Notes under the pieces: generated by a model
Seen by the model: the letters and a program-made list of their open reading frames with translations, nothing else
What the model was told of the DNA's origin: nothing
Database searches by the model: none
Shown here: piece after piece, positions 34,761 through 45,990 of the stretch
Layout: the number at the start of each line of letters is the position of its first letter
How positions within the stretch are numbered: position 1 is the stretch's first letter
Made by a program: the position numbers and the translations under genes
Assembly (NCBI GenBank): GCA_001692895.1
Contig: KV748210.1
Coordinates: forward strand, 1,364,001-1,428,000
DNA length: 64,000 bases
Direction: 5' to 3'
Source of the DNA: Cenococcum geophilum 1.58
Lineage: Eukaryota > Ascomycota > Dothideomycetes > Gloniales > Gloniaceae

Positions 34761-35500
34761 CCCAGGTTGGTAGAACTGTCCGGACTGCGGTTGAATATAA
34801 TTAGTTTGGTTGACAAAAGAAGGTCTAACGAAAACTTGGATGCGAACTGAATATAGAAGTGGTTGGGCGCATTATCAGGTGAATGTAAACGTTACCAGTC
34901 AATTCACATCAAATTAGTGCACTTCTCGAGATTTTCAAGCCAACAGTAGCCTGTTGCATATAGAGTTGTTTCGTCATTTTTTTAAATCATCATTTTTTTA
35001 AATCAGGATTCAAAAGTGTCCGATGCTGCCCACGCTTTAGGAACAACTGTGAAGGAATTATAGACTAAACCGCTCACGAGCACCTCAAAGCACTATCACC
35101 AGTCTTCCGAATTATCGGCTTGAAAGAATACATAAATATGAAATTGGGAAAAATGGTATGAGATGCACAGGTGCAAAAACATAAAAATACAAGACAGAAA
35201 ACTATTCGCCACTCAAGAATATGATATGTACCTCTACAAAATATACATCATTTCCGCATGTGCGATCTTGATACAAGAGAATCCCAGCTGTATAATCAAA
35301 AGGTCCTTCGTCATTCATAGCCCAAGTTATTGAAATTGGGTACCTACCAAATCATCGGCCGAGCATTTCAGTCAGTCCGAGGCCCCATTTGTTTCAACGC
35401 CATACACGCTGTCCTAGCAAGCCCAAAAGTTGCTCAACACATTAACGCCGATATAATGCAGTATTTACAACTCTCCCAAGTCCATGGCGTGCTCCACTAT
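34761..35500. other. Intergenic region
   Basis: 740 bases between the F-box-like start (minus) and the Ams2-like stop (minus). AT-rich with a small direct repeat of ATTTTTTTAAATCA near 34,977-35,005. Presumed promoter of the former and terminator of the latter. No gene supported. Confidence 0.4.
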
Positions 35501-38500
35501 TCAGTGATCTTGCCCAGTAGTAGTAGCAGCAATATCCGATGCTTTCGTTCCCACTACCTCCTCAATGATTGCCGCAAAGTCAACAGACGCCTCGACTTTC
35601 TCCACAAACAGCTCCTGGCCTTGTTCGCTTTCCAAGCGCGGTGCTTGTATCGGATCACTGCCATCGAAAATCGATGTACCGCTCCACAAGCCAATAGTAG
35701 ATGTAGCTGGATCCTCATATAAGGAGAATATGTTATGGGGAGGTGAGCTCGGCAGTGGCAAATCACAGCTTAGAAAGTCATCTGAGGTGAAATCGCTGAA
35801 TTGCAGCGTGCTCCCACGCTTTCCAGGGGTGTCAAAAGTAGGAAACGCCGAGAAATCAAACCCTTGAGACGGGGAGCTGGCCAATCCATCGGATAAAAGC
35901 TGGTTCAGCTGAGCGGTAAACGGAGTCATTGGCGCCAACGTTCCACCTCTCGTTGCTCGAGATGGAGTATCGAACCCCACAAGATCCGCCGAAGTCCCAG
36001 GAAACCGCCTTGGCGTTAGTGCATTCCTTCCCGATTTCGGAGTCGGGGTCTTCAGGAGCCCGGAAAATGAATGACCACTTCTTGGGGTGGTCTGTAAAGT
36101 GTTCATTTCATGGTCCTCGAACAGATGCGCAAGATCATCTTGACCGTCCAAGGGTGGGGGGCAGTTCTCTTTATTGTTCTCTTCCGAGCTATTAGGATCT
36201 GGATTTGGTATTGACGACTTTTTGTCGGACGTCGATCCAGTTCCAGTAAGTTTTGGCGATTCTAACTTAGGCAAATCACCAAGAGATTTAACCTCGCCTT
36301 CCTTTCGAGGCGAAGGGAACAGAAGCCGTCTTGTTGGCGTGGGCGTTAAGTCAGGCTCTAGCTCAATCGGGCTATGCTTCGTCCCAAGAAATCTTGCTGG
36401 ACTTGACTGTATAGCTCTTCTTAGTGCAGCCACGGCAGCGGTATCGTCTAGCTGATTTGTATTGCTAGTTGTGTGGCTGGAGGGTTGCACACTTGAAGCC
36501 CTAGGTCGTGTTGTGCGGGATGTTTCTACGGGTTCAGATTGATGCGACGGCCTAAAGTGGGTCTCTGCATGGTCAATCGATGTAAGTTGATCGGTAAAGT
36601 TTGAGGAAGACGGTTCCTGGGCAACTTCAAATCTGGAGTCCATTTGATTTCCTTGTCGTCTCTTTCGCGAGGTTTTCTCGACGGGTTTTGTCCTCTTTCT
36701 CTTATTTTTGTCACCAGATTTCTCGGCGGCCTTCTCAGCGGCCTTCTCCCATATTTCCGGTGGGCGCATGCTGCCTTTTTTATTAAACCAGAGGCCACAA
36801 GCTGATACAGTCAGCCTAATTACCATAAAGAAAGGGAATCCATATGGATACTCACGATTGCAAAGTTGAAGCATTTGGAATGTTCCGGAATCGCGCTCGT
36901 CAGATGTCAGTGACTGCTTAAAAATGCGATACTGTTGTAGGATATCTTCGCCTTCTCCCCCTTTGACAATTTCAAACCCGACAATCCCATACTCTTCAGA
37001 AGAGGCCTCGAGGTCGTCCGGCGATCCTTGCTCTAGTCTAGTGTACGCTTTCCGCCAAGTAGGTGTTTGTATCTCACCGCAGTTGTGACAATACGGAGGC
37101 ATTTGCCCAGCAGCCACTGAAGATTCCAACTTTTCCTTGATGTGCTTACTGCGTCTTGTTCCAGAGCCACTGCGCGGCTGTGGTAAAGTTATTCCGATCT
37201 CTTCCCCAACGGGAGCTGACGCTATATCGGAGTAAAACTCCTGCGGAGTGTCGCCAGACCACGTCTGTGATCGTGGAAGGTGTCTAGGCTTTGGGGCTGC
37301 GGTACGTTTCCGAGTAGCCGGGCGAGGCGTGGTAGAGCGTCTAGTGAGTTGGTTTGTTGTATCGTTCTGTGACAAAGATGAGAAGATGAATGTCGATGTT
37401 GTCATGTTCATGTTTACCTTTGAAGATTCTTGTAAAAGCTGAGAGAAGGGCGCTAGAGGTTGGTTTTTGGGCACTAAGCTTGATGAGTTGTTTTGAGGAA
37501 GAGGAGAAGATGGTGAAGGGCCAGCTTCACGATTGGGTATAACTTTGCTCAGAGACTCTACAGTTGTAGACCCGGTACGCTGCTGCCGGGAGTTCATAGA
37601 TCGAGGCGGCATTTTTGTCGGCAATAGTTCAGGGGGACCCGGTACGACCGCTGTCCAAGGATAGTTTGATCGGTCTATTTTTGCGCGTGTTCTTGGAGGA
37701 GCTTGCACAGGTAGATCACTTCCGTCGATTTCTCTGCCTACGTCTCCGTCGTCTTCGCGATCGAATACAGAATCACTCATAAATCCTGAGTCGCCAGGGA
37801 AAGGAAGGGCTGGGAGCCCAGGGCTAGAGGGCACTGATGAATTATTGCCTTGCGGCATAAGAGGTGGGGAGGAAGGAAAATCCATCGGGGTGTCACCAAT
37901 GCTGCCACCCTGCTCATCATCTGCCGAATCAACAGCTACGTCGGAGATTTGACCAGCTTCAGCATATGGCGAAACATATCGCGTGTCGTCGCTTTTGGTG
38001 GACCCATGTCTTAGTGAACTTCCAACAGAAGGGCGAGTCTGGGGACGTTGCCGAGCCAATTTTGTGCCTTCTGGACGAGGAGTTGGCGCCCTTGGAGGTG
38101 GTTCTATGGAGTTGGTAATTGACGCAGAGGGGTTGGTAGGAATAGGACGGTGAACGCGTATTGATGCAGCGGCGCTTGCAGTTACCCGAAGTGAGTCAGC
38201 ATTGGTGCCGAAAGATGATTTCCCTCGCCAGTTAGTTTGTGTGATTCGAGCTCTTTTTCGCGCCGGTCCCTCCTCATTCGGGTCTTGAGTAGTGTTGGAA
38301 TCAAATGACTCATGCCCTGGCCTTAAGGGGCGTTCACTTCTAACCGAAGCACGGGAACCAGGTCGAGAGCCAAGATCCTGTGTAATTTGTTGCAGAGCAG
38401 TACATGATCGTAAGCTAGGCGTCGGACTTGCAGCTCTGCTCGCCTGAGCGCTGTACAGTTCGCAATTCCTGAAGTCATACCCGTCACCTCTCGTCTCTTT

Positions 38501-39388
38501 TTCGGAAGTAATTGCTTGCGTAAGCATCTGGTGTATAGATTCAACTCCTCCCATAGTGTCGTGCTGATTTACATTTGATATGAGGGTTGACTCTTGTCCA
38601 GCCAGGTGCCCAAGACCAGGATTTGCCTTAAGAAATGCGACCCAAGCACTGTGATCGAATCCTTCGGGCATTATTTTGCTTAAGCTACGGTACTTTTCCA
38701 TATTTTCCAAGTATTCGCTTTGTAGACAGGTGGGTACCGGCACTAGTTTGAGTTTGACCTCCAAAGTCTCTTTTATACCATTCGAGAAGAGACCAAGAAT
38801 ATTCTTACACACACGGCCGGTTATCATGGTCTTGGATTGGTGGGCGGGTGCTGTTGGGGTGGATGAAGCTGAAGCCAGAACCCAAGAAAGCATTCCTTGG
38901 CCGACGAGTGGTGTTTCGTACTCTGAGTAGTCATAGGCATAGACGGTGTAGTCATGCCCAAGTTTTGCAACCAATTCGGGGCTAGATAGGAAAGAACTGT
39001 AAGCAGGGGTCCATAGAAACAACACTAGGAAGTTGTTAAAGCCAGAATTTCATATACCAACCTAGCTGCCACAATAGCCTGAATGCAGGTCTTGAGTTCT
39101 ATTACGCCTACTTGTGTGGTTTCGTCGATGGACACTGTGGGAATGTTCAACGCGTTGGGTAAACGCGCTAGGCAATTCGACTTGTTCTGGTCGTCAAATG
39201 TGTAGAGTACCTTGACTGTGATGAAGAAAACAATTAGAAAATATCTTCAGCCTAAATGTTAAGAGTATCCAACCTCGCATGAGCCGCCGCGGTATGCCGG
39301 AGGTGGAATCCTCATCGTCGTCAAAAGTAGTCGAAGCGGGTATAGGTTGAGGAGAATCGTGCCCCCGAAAAGTAGAGGGTGAAGACAT
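35501..39388 (-). CDS. ams2: Ams2/SPT21-type GATA zinc-finger transcription factor, 1231 aa
   Basis: Four exons: 39388-39274, 39215-39062, 38981-36856 and 36801-35501, in frame (1232 codons). The N-terminus carries the conserved Ams2/SPT21 block: KVLYTFDDQNKSNCLAR, TQVGVIELKTCIQAIVAA, then SPELVAKLGHDYTVYAYDY and LVGQGMLSW. A GATA-like finger follows: CHNC at residues 721-724 with TPTWRK, and CNPC at 797-800 with GLWFNKKG, giving a loop of 72 residues instead of the usual 17-18. Large Ser/Pro-rich segments flank it. Fission yeast Ams2 and budding yeast Spt21 control histone gene expression and centromere or silent chromatin; that role is expected here. The 54-base intron at 36855-36802 splits the finger and is itself free of stops. 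Divergent from SMD2, 476 bases away. Confidence 0.85.
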
Positions 39389-39864
39389 GACCCTCAGCTG
39401 TTTAAGTTGCAAGAGGTTGCCCAAAGGTGAGAGGCAGTAACAAGGTGGTTATGGGTGCGAAGGATACGTGGGTCGATATCATAAAGCGAGAGGTTGGTGT
39501 TGGTACATCGCGAAGCGCGTCTGGTTGAGCACAGGGAACCAAAAAAAAAAAGAAAAGCAGACGATTCGCGAAGAATCATAAAAGAAAATGGAAGCAGCTA
39601 GATATTCCGGAGCTTGATTTGCATCGTGGAGAGGAGTGAGGCTTGAATTGTGGTGTGTTTTGCAGTTGAAAGGTCTTTGACATGCCTTTGGAGCTAGTTA
39701 CAATGATGCTCGTGCTCCTCACGACGTGCACTGACCACCTTCGCGGAGACCGCGCGAGGAGCATGCCCCTTCCGATAATTTTTCCGAGCCAAGACTGAAC
39801 TTCAACTACTCCACTAAGTGATATTAAAAGTCTCTGCCAGGTCGTAAACATAGAATAATACACA
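39389..39864. promoter_or_regulatory. Divergent promoter of ams2-like gene and SMD2
   Basis: 476 bases between the two divergent start codons. Contains a poly(dA) run at about 39,541-39,551, a common nucleosome-excluding promoter element in fungi. No other feature seen. Confidence 0.4.
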
Positions 39865-40410
39865 ATGGCCGATGCAAAGATTCAGTAAGATACCATAAGG
39901 CTCTGTGCACTACGCTCCTCTTACTGATATGTCCCAGGGAACTCCTCAATAAGCCGCGCGCCGAACTCACGTATGTCCTCTCGCGTCTCTGCCTGGTAGA
40001 CCGCACGACCTCAAGCCAACATTAAAACTAATAACTCATTTTCCGCAGCGAATATGAGATCGCCCAGCTAGAGGAGCACGAGTTCGCCTCTGGCCCCCTC
40101 TCAATCCTTCAAACAGCTGTCCGATCCCGCACACAGGTGCTCATCTCATGTCGAAACAACCGCAAGCTGCTTGCCCGCGTGAAGGCGTTTGATCGCCACT
40201 GCAACATGGTCTTAGAAAACGTGAAGGAAATGTGGACGGAGACGCCAAGGTTAGCTTCAGGAAAGAAGGGCAGACCGGTTAATAAGGATCGCTTCATCAG
40301 TAAACTGTAAGTGTTCGTATGCTAGGCGATTGCAGCGCAGCTTAAGAAGGTTTCTAATATTGCGTAGCTTCCTCCGAGGGGATTCGGTTATCCTTGTTCT
40401 GCTGAGTTGA
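39865..40410 (+). CDS. SMD2: Small nuclear ribonucleoprotein Sm D2, 117 aa
   Basis: Four exons: 39865-39884, 39938-39970, 40049-40306 and 40368-40410; frame consistent at 118 codons. The Sm fold is clear: Sm1 contains [31 protein letters not shown], shown here by its core [13 protein letters not shown]; Sm2 contains [11 protein letters not shown]. The insert between them ([15 protein letters not shown]) is the Sm D2 hallmark. Length equals the usual 115-120 residues. Sm D2 is one of the seven subunits of the heteroheptameric ring on the U1, U2, U4 and U5 snRNAs of the spliceosome. High intron density in a small gene is normal for filamentous fungi. Convergent with DAK1, the stops 148 bases apart. 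Confidence 0.95.
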
Positions 40411-40558
40411 GATGGTTGGTGGAGCTTGTCTGGGATTGTTTCTGGGGTAAAATACAGCGGGTTGGCGTTCTGAAGCTACACAATGGATGAAGCTACATGC
40501 AAGATTTCAAAATAATGGTCATCATATGTTCTCATGCTGCGGGACTCGTATCTCATGC

Positions 40559-42638
40559 TCACTGCAGACCTTCGCTCAGACCCACCAAGAACTCTGCCAA
40601 TCCGTGCGCACCAGGATCGGGAACTCCTTGCCATCCCTCTCCTCCAACATATACGGTGCGACCCAGGCTGGCTCTCATGCCCCTTGTGCCTTTTGCACCG
40701 GCTTCTGCAGCTAGCGCCGCAGATTTGACATCACCTGTCTTGGATAAGGTCCCTACGAAAGGATACAAAGCATCGATCAGAGTTCGGTCGCCGGGCCGGG
40801 CCGGGGTATATTTGCTAAGAGTATCGAGTGAAGACTGCAGAGCCTTGCTCCAGACCTCCGCGGTGGCTGGGCTCGGCGATGAAGGTGATTGCAGTCGTAG
40901 ACCATGCGCCAGGGCGTTCAGGAATATAGCATAGATCGCCCCTGAAGTCCCGTCCATGTTCGTCTCCACGACGTGAGTAATATTATGAACGAGGATGGTA
41001 GCGTCATCAGCCTTTTTCGTTCTATCAAGCATCTTAAGGATAGCTTTCTTGATATAAGTAAAAAGCCTTCTATATAAATGACTGAAAACTCACCTTCAGC
41101 ACCCCGCTTCAGCCCAATTCCACAATCGCCATCCCCGACAATCGTGTCATAATTGGTGATGTCCGGTTCTGCCGCAATGACTCTCATCAATGCAGACTTC
41201 AAAGCCTTCTTCGCAAGAGCAGGGTCCACTAATGATATATCTGGTCAGCAAGATAGAAAGTAGATGCTCTTCCATTAGGCTTAAGTTGAAACCTACATCG
41301 GAGGTTGCTTGGCTGAACTTCTCTAGAATCCCCCGAATCATTCTCTCTTGTTGCGCTGGATTTTTTTTGCCACGTTTTGGTCGATATGGCTGCTGACCAT
41401 CCAGTCGCTTCTGCGGGGGCGTCAAGTAAATTTAACATTGAATTTCCATTACCAAGGCCGGTGTCTGTAATCCTTAGGAGACTGACGCTGAATCCAAGCC
41501 CATTCAGACTAGTCATGAATGTTCCAGCTAGTATTCTTACTGGCTTAACCTTCCAGTCTTTCTCCAGCTGCTCCACTACTTCGTTCGTGATTCCTCCTAG
41601 CTCAAGCACGCTGACTCCGCCTAGGTTGTTTACTAACAACACAGTTTCATCATTTGGTGAGACTTTTAGGAAATTCCGGTCTTCATCTGACGAATCCAGC
41701 AGATGCGCCAGCATAGTTTTTACAAGTCCGCGAAGGTCTTCCGTCCTGCGTTCCGAGCCCGGCTCGTTGTGTATCCCCATGCCAATCTCTACCTCAGACT
41801 CTTTCAGGTCTGCATTGCTGGATTCTGGTAAACTGCGCCCTGGGACATGAACGTGGGATAGCGAAGCTCCAATGGAGACGATATTGCGTGCTGTCAGTTG
41901 AGCAACTTCATGGACTTCTTTGAGAGCGGCACTGTATCAACTTCAGCATATCCACCATCAGATAAGAGTATCGAAATTCCGAGGGGAATTATAGTAAAAT
42001 GAACACACCCTTTCGCTGCCAGCGCTCCCGCGATCTTTTGTACTAAGACTGTACCAGCAATCCCTCTCCGCCCAACCTTTCCGCCTTTCTTTCGTCCAAC
42101 ACCTGTATCATCCCCAACAACCACCATTTCAACATCCAACCCAGTGGCCTTTGCCTTTTCAACCGCCATTCCAAAATTCAATACGTCGCCCTTGTCATTC
42201 GTTAGTCTCAATCGATAAATTTGCATTCAAACAATCCATCTACCGTGTAATTCATAACCACAACCAACACCCCTTTCCCGCTCTCAACCCTTTGCAATAT
42301 ACACCGCCTCACTTGCTTCGCGCTCGGACTGGCAAAAATTGTCCCAGCAACTGCACCCGCTAGCAGGCCGTCGCCGACAAAGGCGGCGAAAGAGGGTTCA
42401 TGTCCGCTACCGCCACCAGAGACGATAGAAACTTGACTGGCATGTCCAGGCCTTCGGTATATTATTTTGTTCTCCTCATCAAAGGCGACCGAGGGGTTGG
42501 TGAGTGTTGTTGCGCGCAGAGCGCTTGTTACAAGGCGGGTTGGGTCGTTGATGAAGTGTTTAGCTAGGAAATATTCAAGTCGGTGTATCTCAGTGACGTG
42601 ATAATAAGTATAATTGCGTAGGACAACAGACCTGACAT
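40559..42638 (-). CDS. DAK1: Dihydroxyacetone kinase, 587 aa
   Basis: Six exons: 42638-42632, 42563-42244, 42190-42009, 41931-41297, 41228-41094 and 41043-40559, in frame (588 codons). The first exon is only 7 bases (ATG TCA G). The DAK1 (K) domain has [11 protein letters not shown] at 51-61, NYTGDVLNFG at the second intron and the GIHNEPG motif, with His224 as the expected covalent substrate-binding residue. The DAK2 (L) domain has [18 protein letters not shown] and the [10 protein letters not shown] segment for ATP binding. The enzyme phosphorylates dihydroxyacetone with ATP in glycerol catabolism and detoxification; it is cytosolic. Length is typical of the ATP-dependent fungal enzymes. 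Intact and expected to be functional. Confidence 0.93.
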
Positions 42639-43940
42639 TGTATCAAGTCGAGATAGATGGATTGCAAGGAGAGTTCATAGCGGACGGATGGACGCGCCCA
42701 TTGAAGTTCCCCCAAGTTAAATGCTGCGAGCGTTGGCGTCAGTCATTATTTGCATGCCTAAGGAGGGGTGGTGGGCGTGGCGGGGTAGCTTCAGCTGTGT
42801 GCGGACAAATTTCCGCGTAGCCAAGAGCAACAGTAAAATAGCCAATGACACAACTCAACATTGCCGGACGATGAGCTCACACTTTCCCGCGGTTTCCGGC
42901 GTTAAGTACTCTTTATGAGGAAGCCAAGATGAGCTTAGTGTTTGGCCGAGGAATTGGAGGACCCCGTCGCCGCCCCCTTACCACGATACGCAGAGCCGTC
43001 TGATTAACGAGACAACGATCCACAGCGGATACCACAACCAACATGGCCTCTAGCCCTGACCTACAACACGATACCCCTTAACCACTACGGCAAAACAATA
43101 CCACAGCAAGTTATAATCAGGGAGGGTCTTGGCAAAGGCTTAGGGAAGGAATTTGGGCTTTTTTAGAAGTGTCTCCTTGTCGGTAATAGGAGTGGTGACG
43201 CTACGCCCTCTTGGCTTCCATAGGAAAGGAGGAGTAAATACAAATGTGCCGCCTAAGAGTTAGGGGTTACACAAGGCATAGTTCCAAATTATTAGCCTCC
43301 CTCAAGCGTCTTTATGTCAAGGACACCAAGGGAGATGAACAAAGCTGACGCCCTCGAACCGGTAGAGATTGTTAATAGTTTCAGGAGCGCTGATGCCTTA
43401 CTCGATATCTTCTGGAGCTTTTCGGTTAAGCATTCTAGTAACCCATTTTCGTGGGCTAGGCGTCGATCTCGTCATCTGTGTCAAAAGCAAGCCACGAGAC
43501 AGGCTAAGAAAGGCTCTTACAGGAATCCAATGCAAAAAACAGCAATTAAGCGCTAATTTGGGAAACACGGTTGAGCTTAATTGGGGGTTAGGTTTGGTTT
43601 TAAAGCTCGATCAGGAAAGAGTTCGGGGGAAATTTCAGCGGATGATCGAGAGCAGAAAGCGGTCTGGCTGAGTGAGATGAAGGAGAGAAGAAAACAAGGA
43701 CACGCACGAACTCTTTCTCTACATACCAGGTGCAGCCAACAACAATGCACGGTACTTTTTCTTAGGAAAAGGAACGCTAACTAGATTGCCACAAGCGGTC
43801 AGTTCACTGGTGACTTTAAATGGTTCCCTCAAGCAATATTGGAATGGCGGTTATGAAGCAAGATTTTCAGAGACAATTGGTAATAGTTAATGAGCCCGCA
43901 AAATGGTCTCGTATTTGTTCTAGAGGATTCAATAGCCACG
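42639..43940. other. Intergenic region
   Basis: 1.3 kb between the DAK1 start (minus) and the SNF4 stop (minus). It holds the DAK1 promoter and SNF4 3' end. Several open frames of 65-100 codons (42,614-43,784) overlap on the plus strand but show no domain or start context I trust. No repeat recognised. Confidence 0.4.
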
Positions 43941-45323
43941 CTAGTTCTCATCGCCTTCCCCTTCCAGAAGAACGTATTCTAGGATGTCGCTCAAAGTTAA
44001 AACACCCTTCAGATGGCTGTTTTCGTCAATGACAACAAATCTATGAACCCGTGATCTGCGAACGGTATCAAATATAGTATCCAAGCGGTCATACATGGAA
44101 CAGGTGTAGATTCCTGCAAAATCCTGCTAGCAGTGAGCGACTACCTTAAACGCAGGGGAGAGAACTTACGTCCGACCGTTTTAGCAAGGCATCCCCGACA
44201 CTGAGATTCAAGTCATCATATACACCTCCTTTGATAAGTGTGATCACATCCACGGCTTCGAAGACATTGATTACGGCATCTGATCCCGTTAAAACTAGTC
44301 TAAAATGGCGGGAGTAACTGACCATTTTTGTCTAAAATTGGGACACTGGAAATATTCTTCTTGACGAGCATGTGAATAACATCCATGACAGGCGTATCCA
44401 TGTGTGCAGTTTGGAGGCCGGAGTAAGTCCCGACATGAAGATCTTTTAGAGGTTTCCGCAACATCTGAGTCTCTTTCACATTCACAGCCACAAATTTTAA
44501 GATCCTGTATTGCGTCACAACACTAACCACCATCGCACGGTGCGTCTCGTCATCAATATCAACTAGTGGAATACGTCTAGCGCGGGACTCGAGCATCTTC
44601 CGACACGCTTCGTACAAAGGCCGTTCAGGATGGATGGATACGGTTTCAATAGGAGCTACACCAATAGCTTTCTCAACATCTATCGAAGATCAGTCACAGC
44701 AAGCGATACTGCAATATATGAATAAGCCTACCACGAAGGCTATTGAGACGGAATTGGTCTACCTGAGCAAGGGCGTCTGGATTCTGCCAATAATATTGTA
44801 TAACGTTGATATAATCAGACGTAGTAAGGAGCCCTGCGAAAGTAGATGTTTTCGAGTCCCAAAGCGGAGCAGAGACAATACCTTTTGGTCATATAGTCAG
44901 CAATCAGTCATTTAGCGATGCATGGTAGTGCTACCATTTTGGATGAGAATGTTCAGGCTTTTCTTTACAAGCAGCGATGTATCGAAGACTATCAATCGGA
45001 AGCTTAGGGGTAGGACATCGTAACTGGTACGCACTTTCAAGAAAGCCCGGATAATTCGCTATAAAAGGCAAAAGTTAATTCAGGATTCAGCGTCATGACA
45101 AGCCCAGCGCTTCAACAAGATTCATTAGCCCACTCACTAAGCCTTCGATCTGCTCCTGGTCTATAGGGCTCAAAGGTTTGGCAGGTATAATAGGTTCGGC
45201 TGGTTCCAGATATGTACGCGGCTGCACAAAACCAGACCGCTCATGGCCTACAGCAGAGTCGTTGATAGCAGGGTTTAAAGGCGCCGGGGCGGTTGTGGAC
45301 TCGGCGACGTCTGCTCCGGACAT
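43941..45323 (-). CDS. SNF4: AMPK/SNF1 complex gamma subunit, 369 aa
   Basis: Six exons: 45323-45138, 45058-44935, 44881-44732, 44679-44323, 44279-44170 and 44123-43941; 370 codons in frame. Four CBS motifs are spread along the protein: [20 protein letters not shown] and [32 protein letters not shown] and [29 protein letters not shown] and [30 protein letters not shown] and [14 protein letters not shown]. The gamma subunit binds AMP/ADP/ATP and holds together the SNF1 kinase heterotrimer, which derepresses carbon-source genes and responds to energy stress. The first exon codes a variable N-terminal tail. The 43-base intron at 44322-44280 is the shortest in the window. The right AT-rich block begins 467 bases upstream of the start codon. 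Confidence 0.93.
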
Positions 45324-45789
45324 TGCAGCTGCGTGACCTCTCTAGCTGAAGCCGCATGGAGAGGCAATAGTCCTATGTTGCGCTGGAGGTGTTTGCGATG
45401 GGCATGTGGGGGAATACCGGCCTCGATGTCTGTTGACCGTGAAGGAACTGGCGTCGTGAGGCTCGCCAACGGAGAGGGTTAAATTGAATGCGAAGCGTGG
45501 GGGCGAGGGCTGCATGTGATTATGGCTCCGTAGTATAATATGGTTACGGGGCGGGAACACGTGCATAATGCTCCGTATACCCCCCAAACCCTAAAACGAA
45601 GCCTAATTAGGGGGTGTTCGGTTGCAATCTGGAGGCCTCAGATTCAGTTCAGAACCCGTTGATTGGGAGTGATTTCGTCTACACAGCCTTAAAATTTTAA
45701 TGTTCCTTTACCGTATACAGCTTCTGAAATAGAGCCCCCGGTGTCCTTTTAATATGGAGCTCGAAGGATAAACTATAGCATAACCATAA
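45324..45789. promoter_or_regulatory. SNF4 5' flank
   Basis: 466 bases between the SNF4 start codon and the first LTR of the right retroelement block. Normal-GC sequence near the gene becomes AT-richer towards 45,780. This may be all that is left of the SNF4 promoter on this side of the insertion. Confidence 0.4.
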
Positions 45790-45990
45790 TGTTAGCGACT
45801 CAGTCAATCGAGGCACGAGCACGGCAAGAGGGACGCGCAAGCCTATATGATTGGTAGTCTATAAACGAGGATCTAAAGCTAGAGAAAGGAAAGGAGAAGA
45901 AGAGCAGCGCCGGTTAAAGTAGGGTTCTTTTATGCGGCCCTCTAGTTATATGACCGCGAAGTTCTGCTAAGTTCTGCCAGTGCCATAACA
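45790..45990 (-). repeat. 3' LTR, 201 bp
   Basis: Bounded by TGTTAGCG at 45790 and CCATAACA ending at 45990, giving perfect TGTTA/TAACA termini. It is adjacent to the polypurine tract of the minus-strand element. Its GC content is higher than that of the element body. The partner LTR is not in the window. Confidence 0.7.

Noticed and set aside
34977..35005. Short direct repeat ATTTTTTTAAATCA
   Set aside because: Too short and AT-rich to mean more than local slippage.
40497..40934. 145-codon plus-strand frame at 40.5-40.9 kb
   Set aside because: Antisense to the DAK2 domain of dihydroxyacetone kinase, which is well supported.
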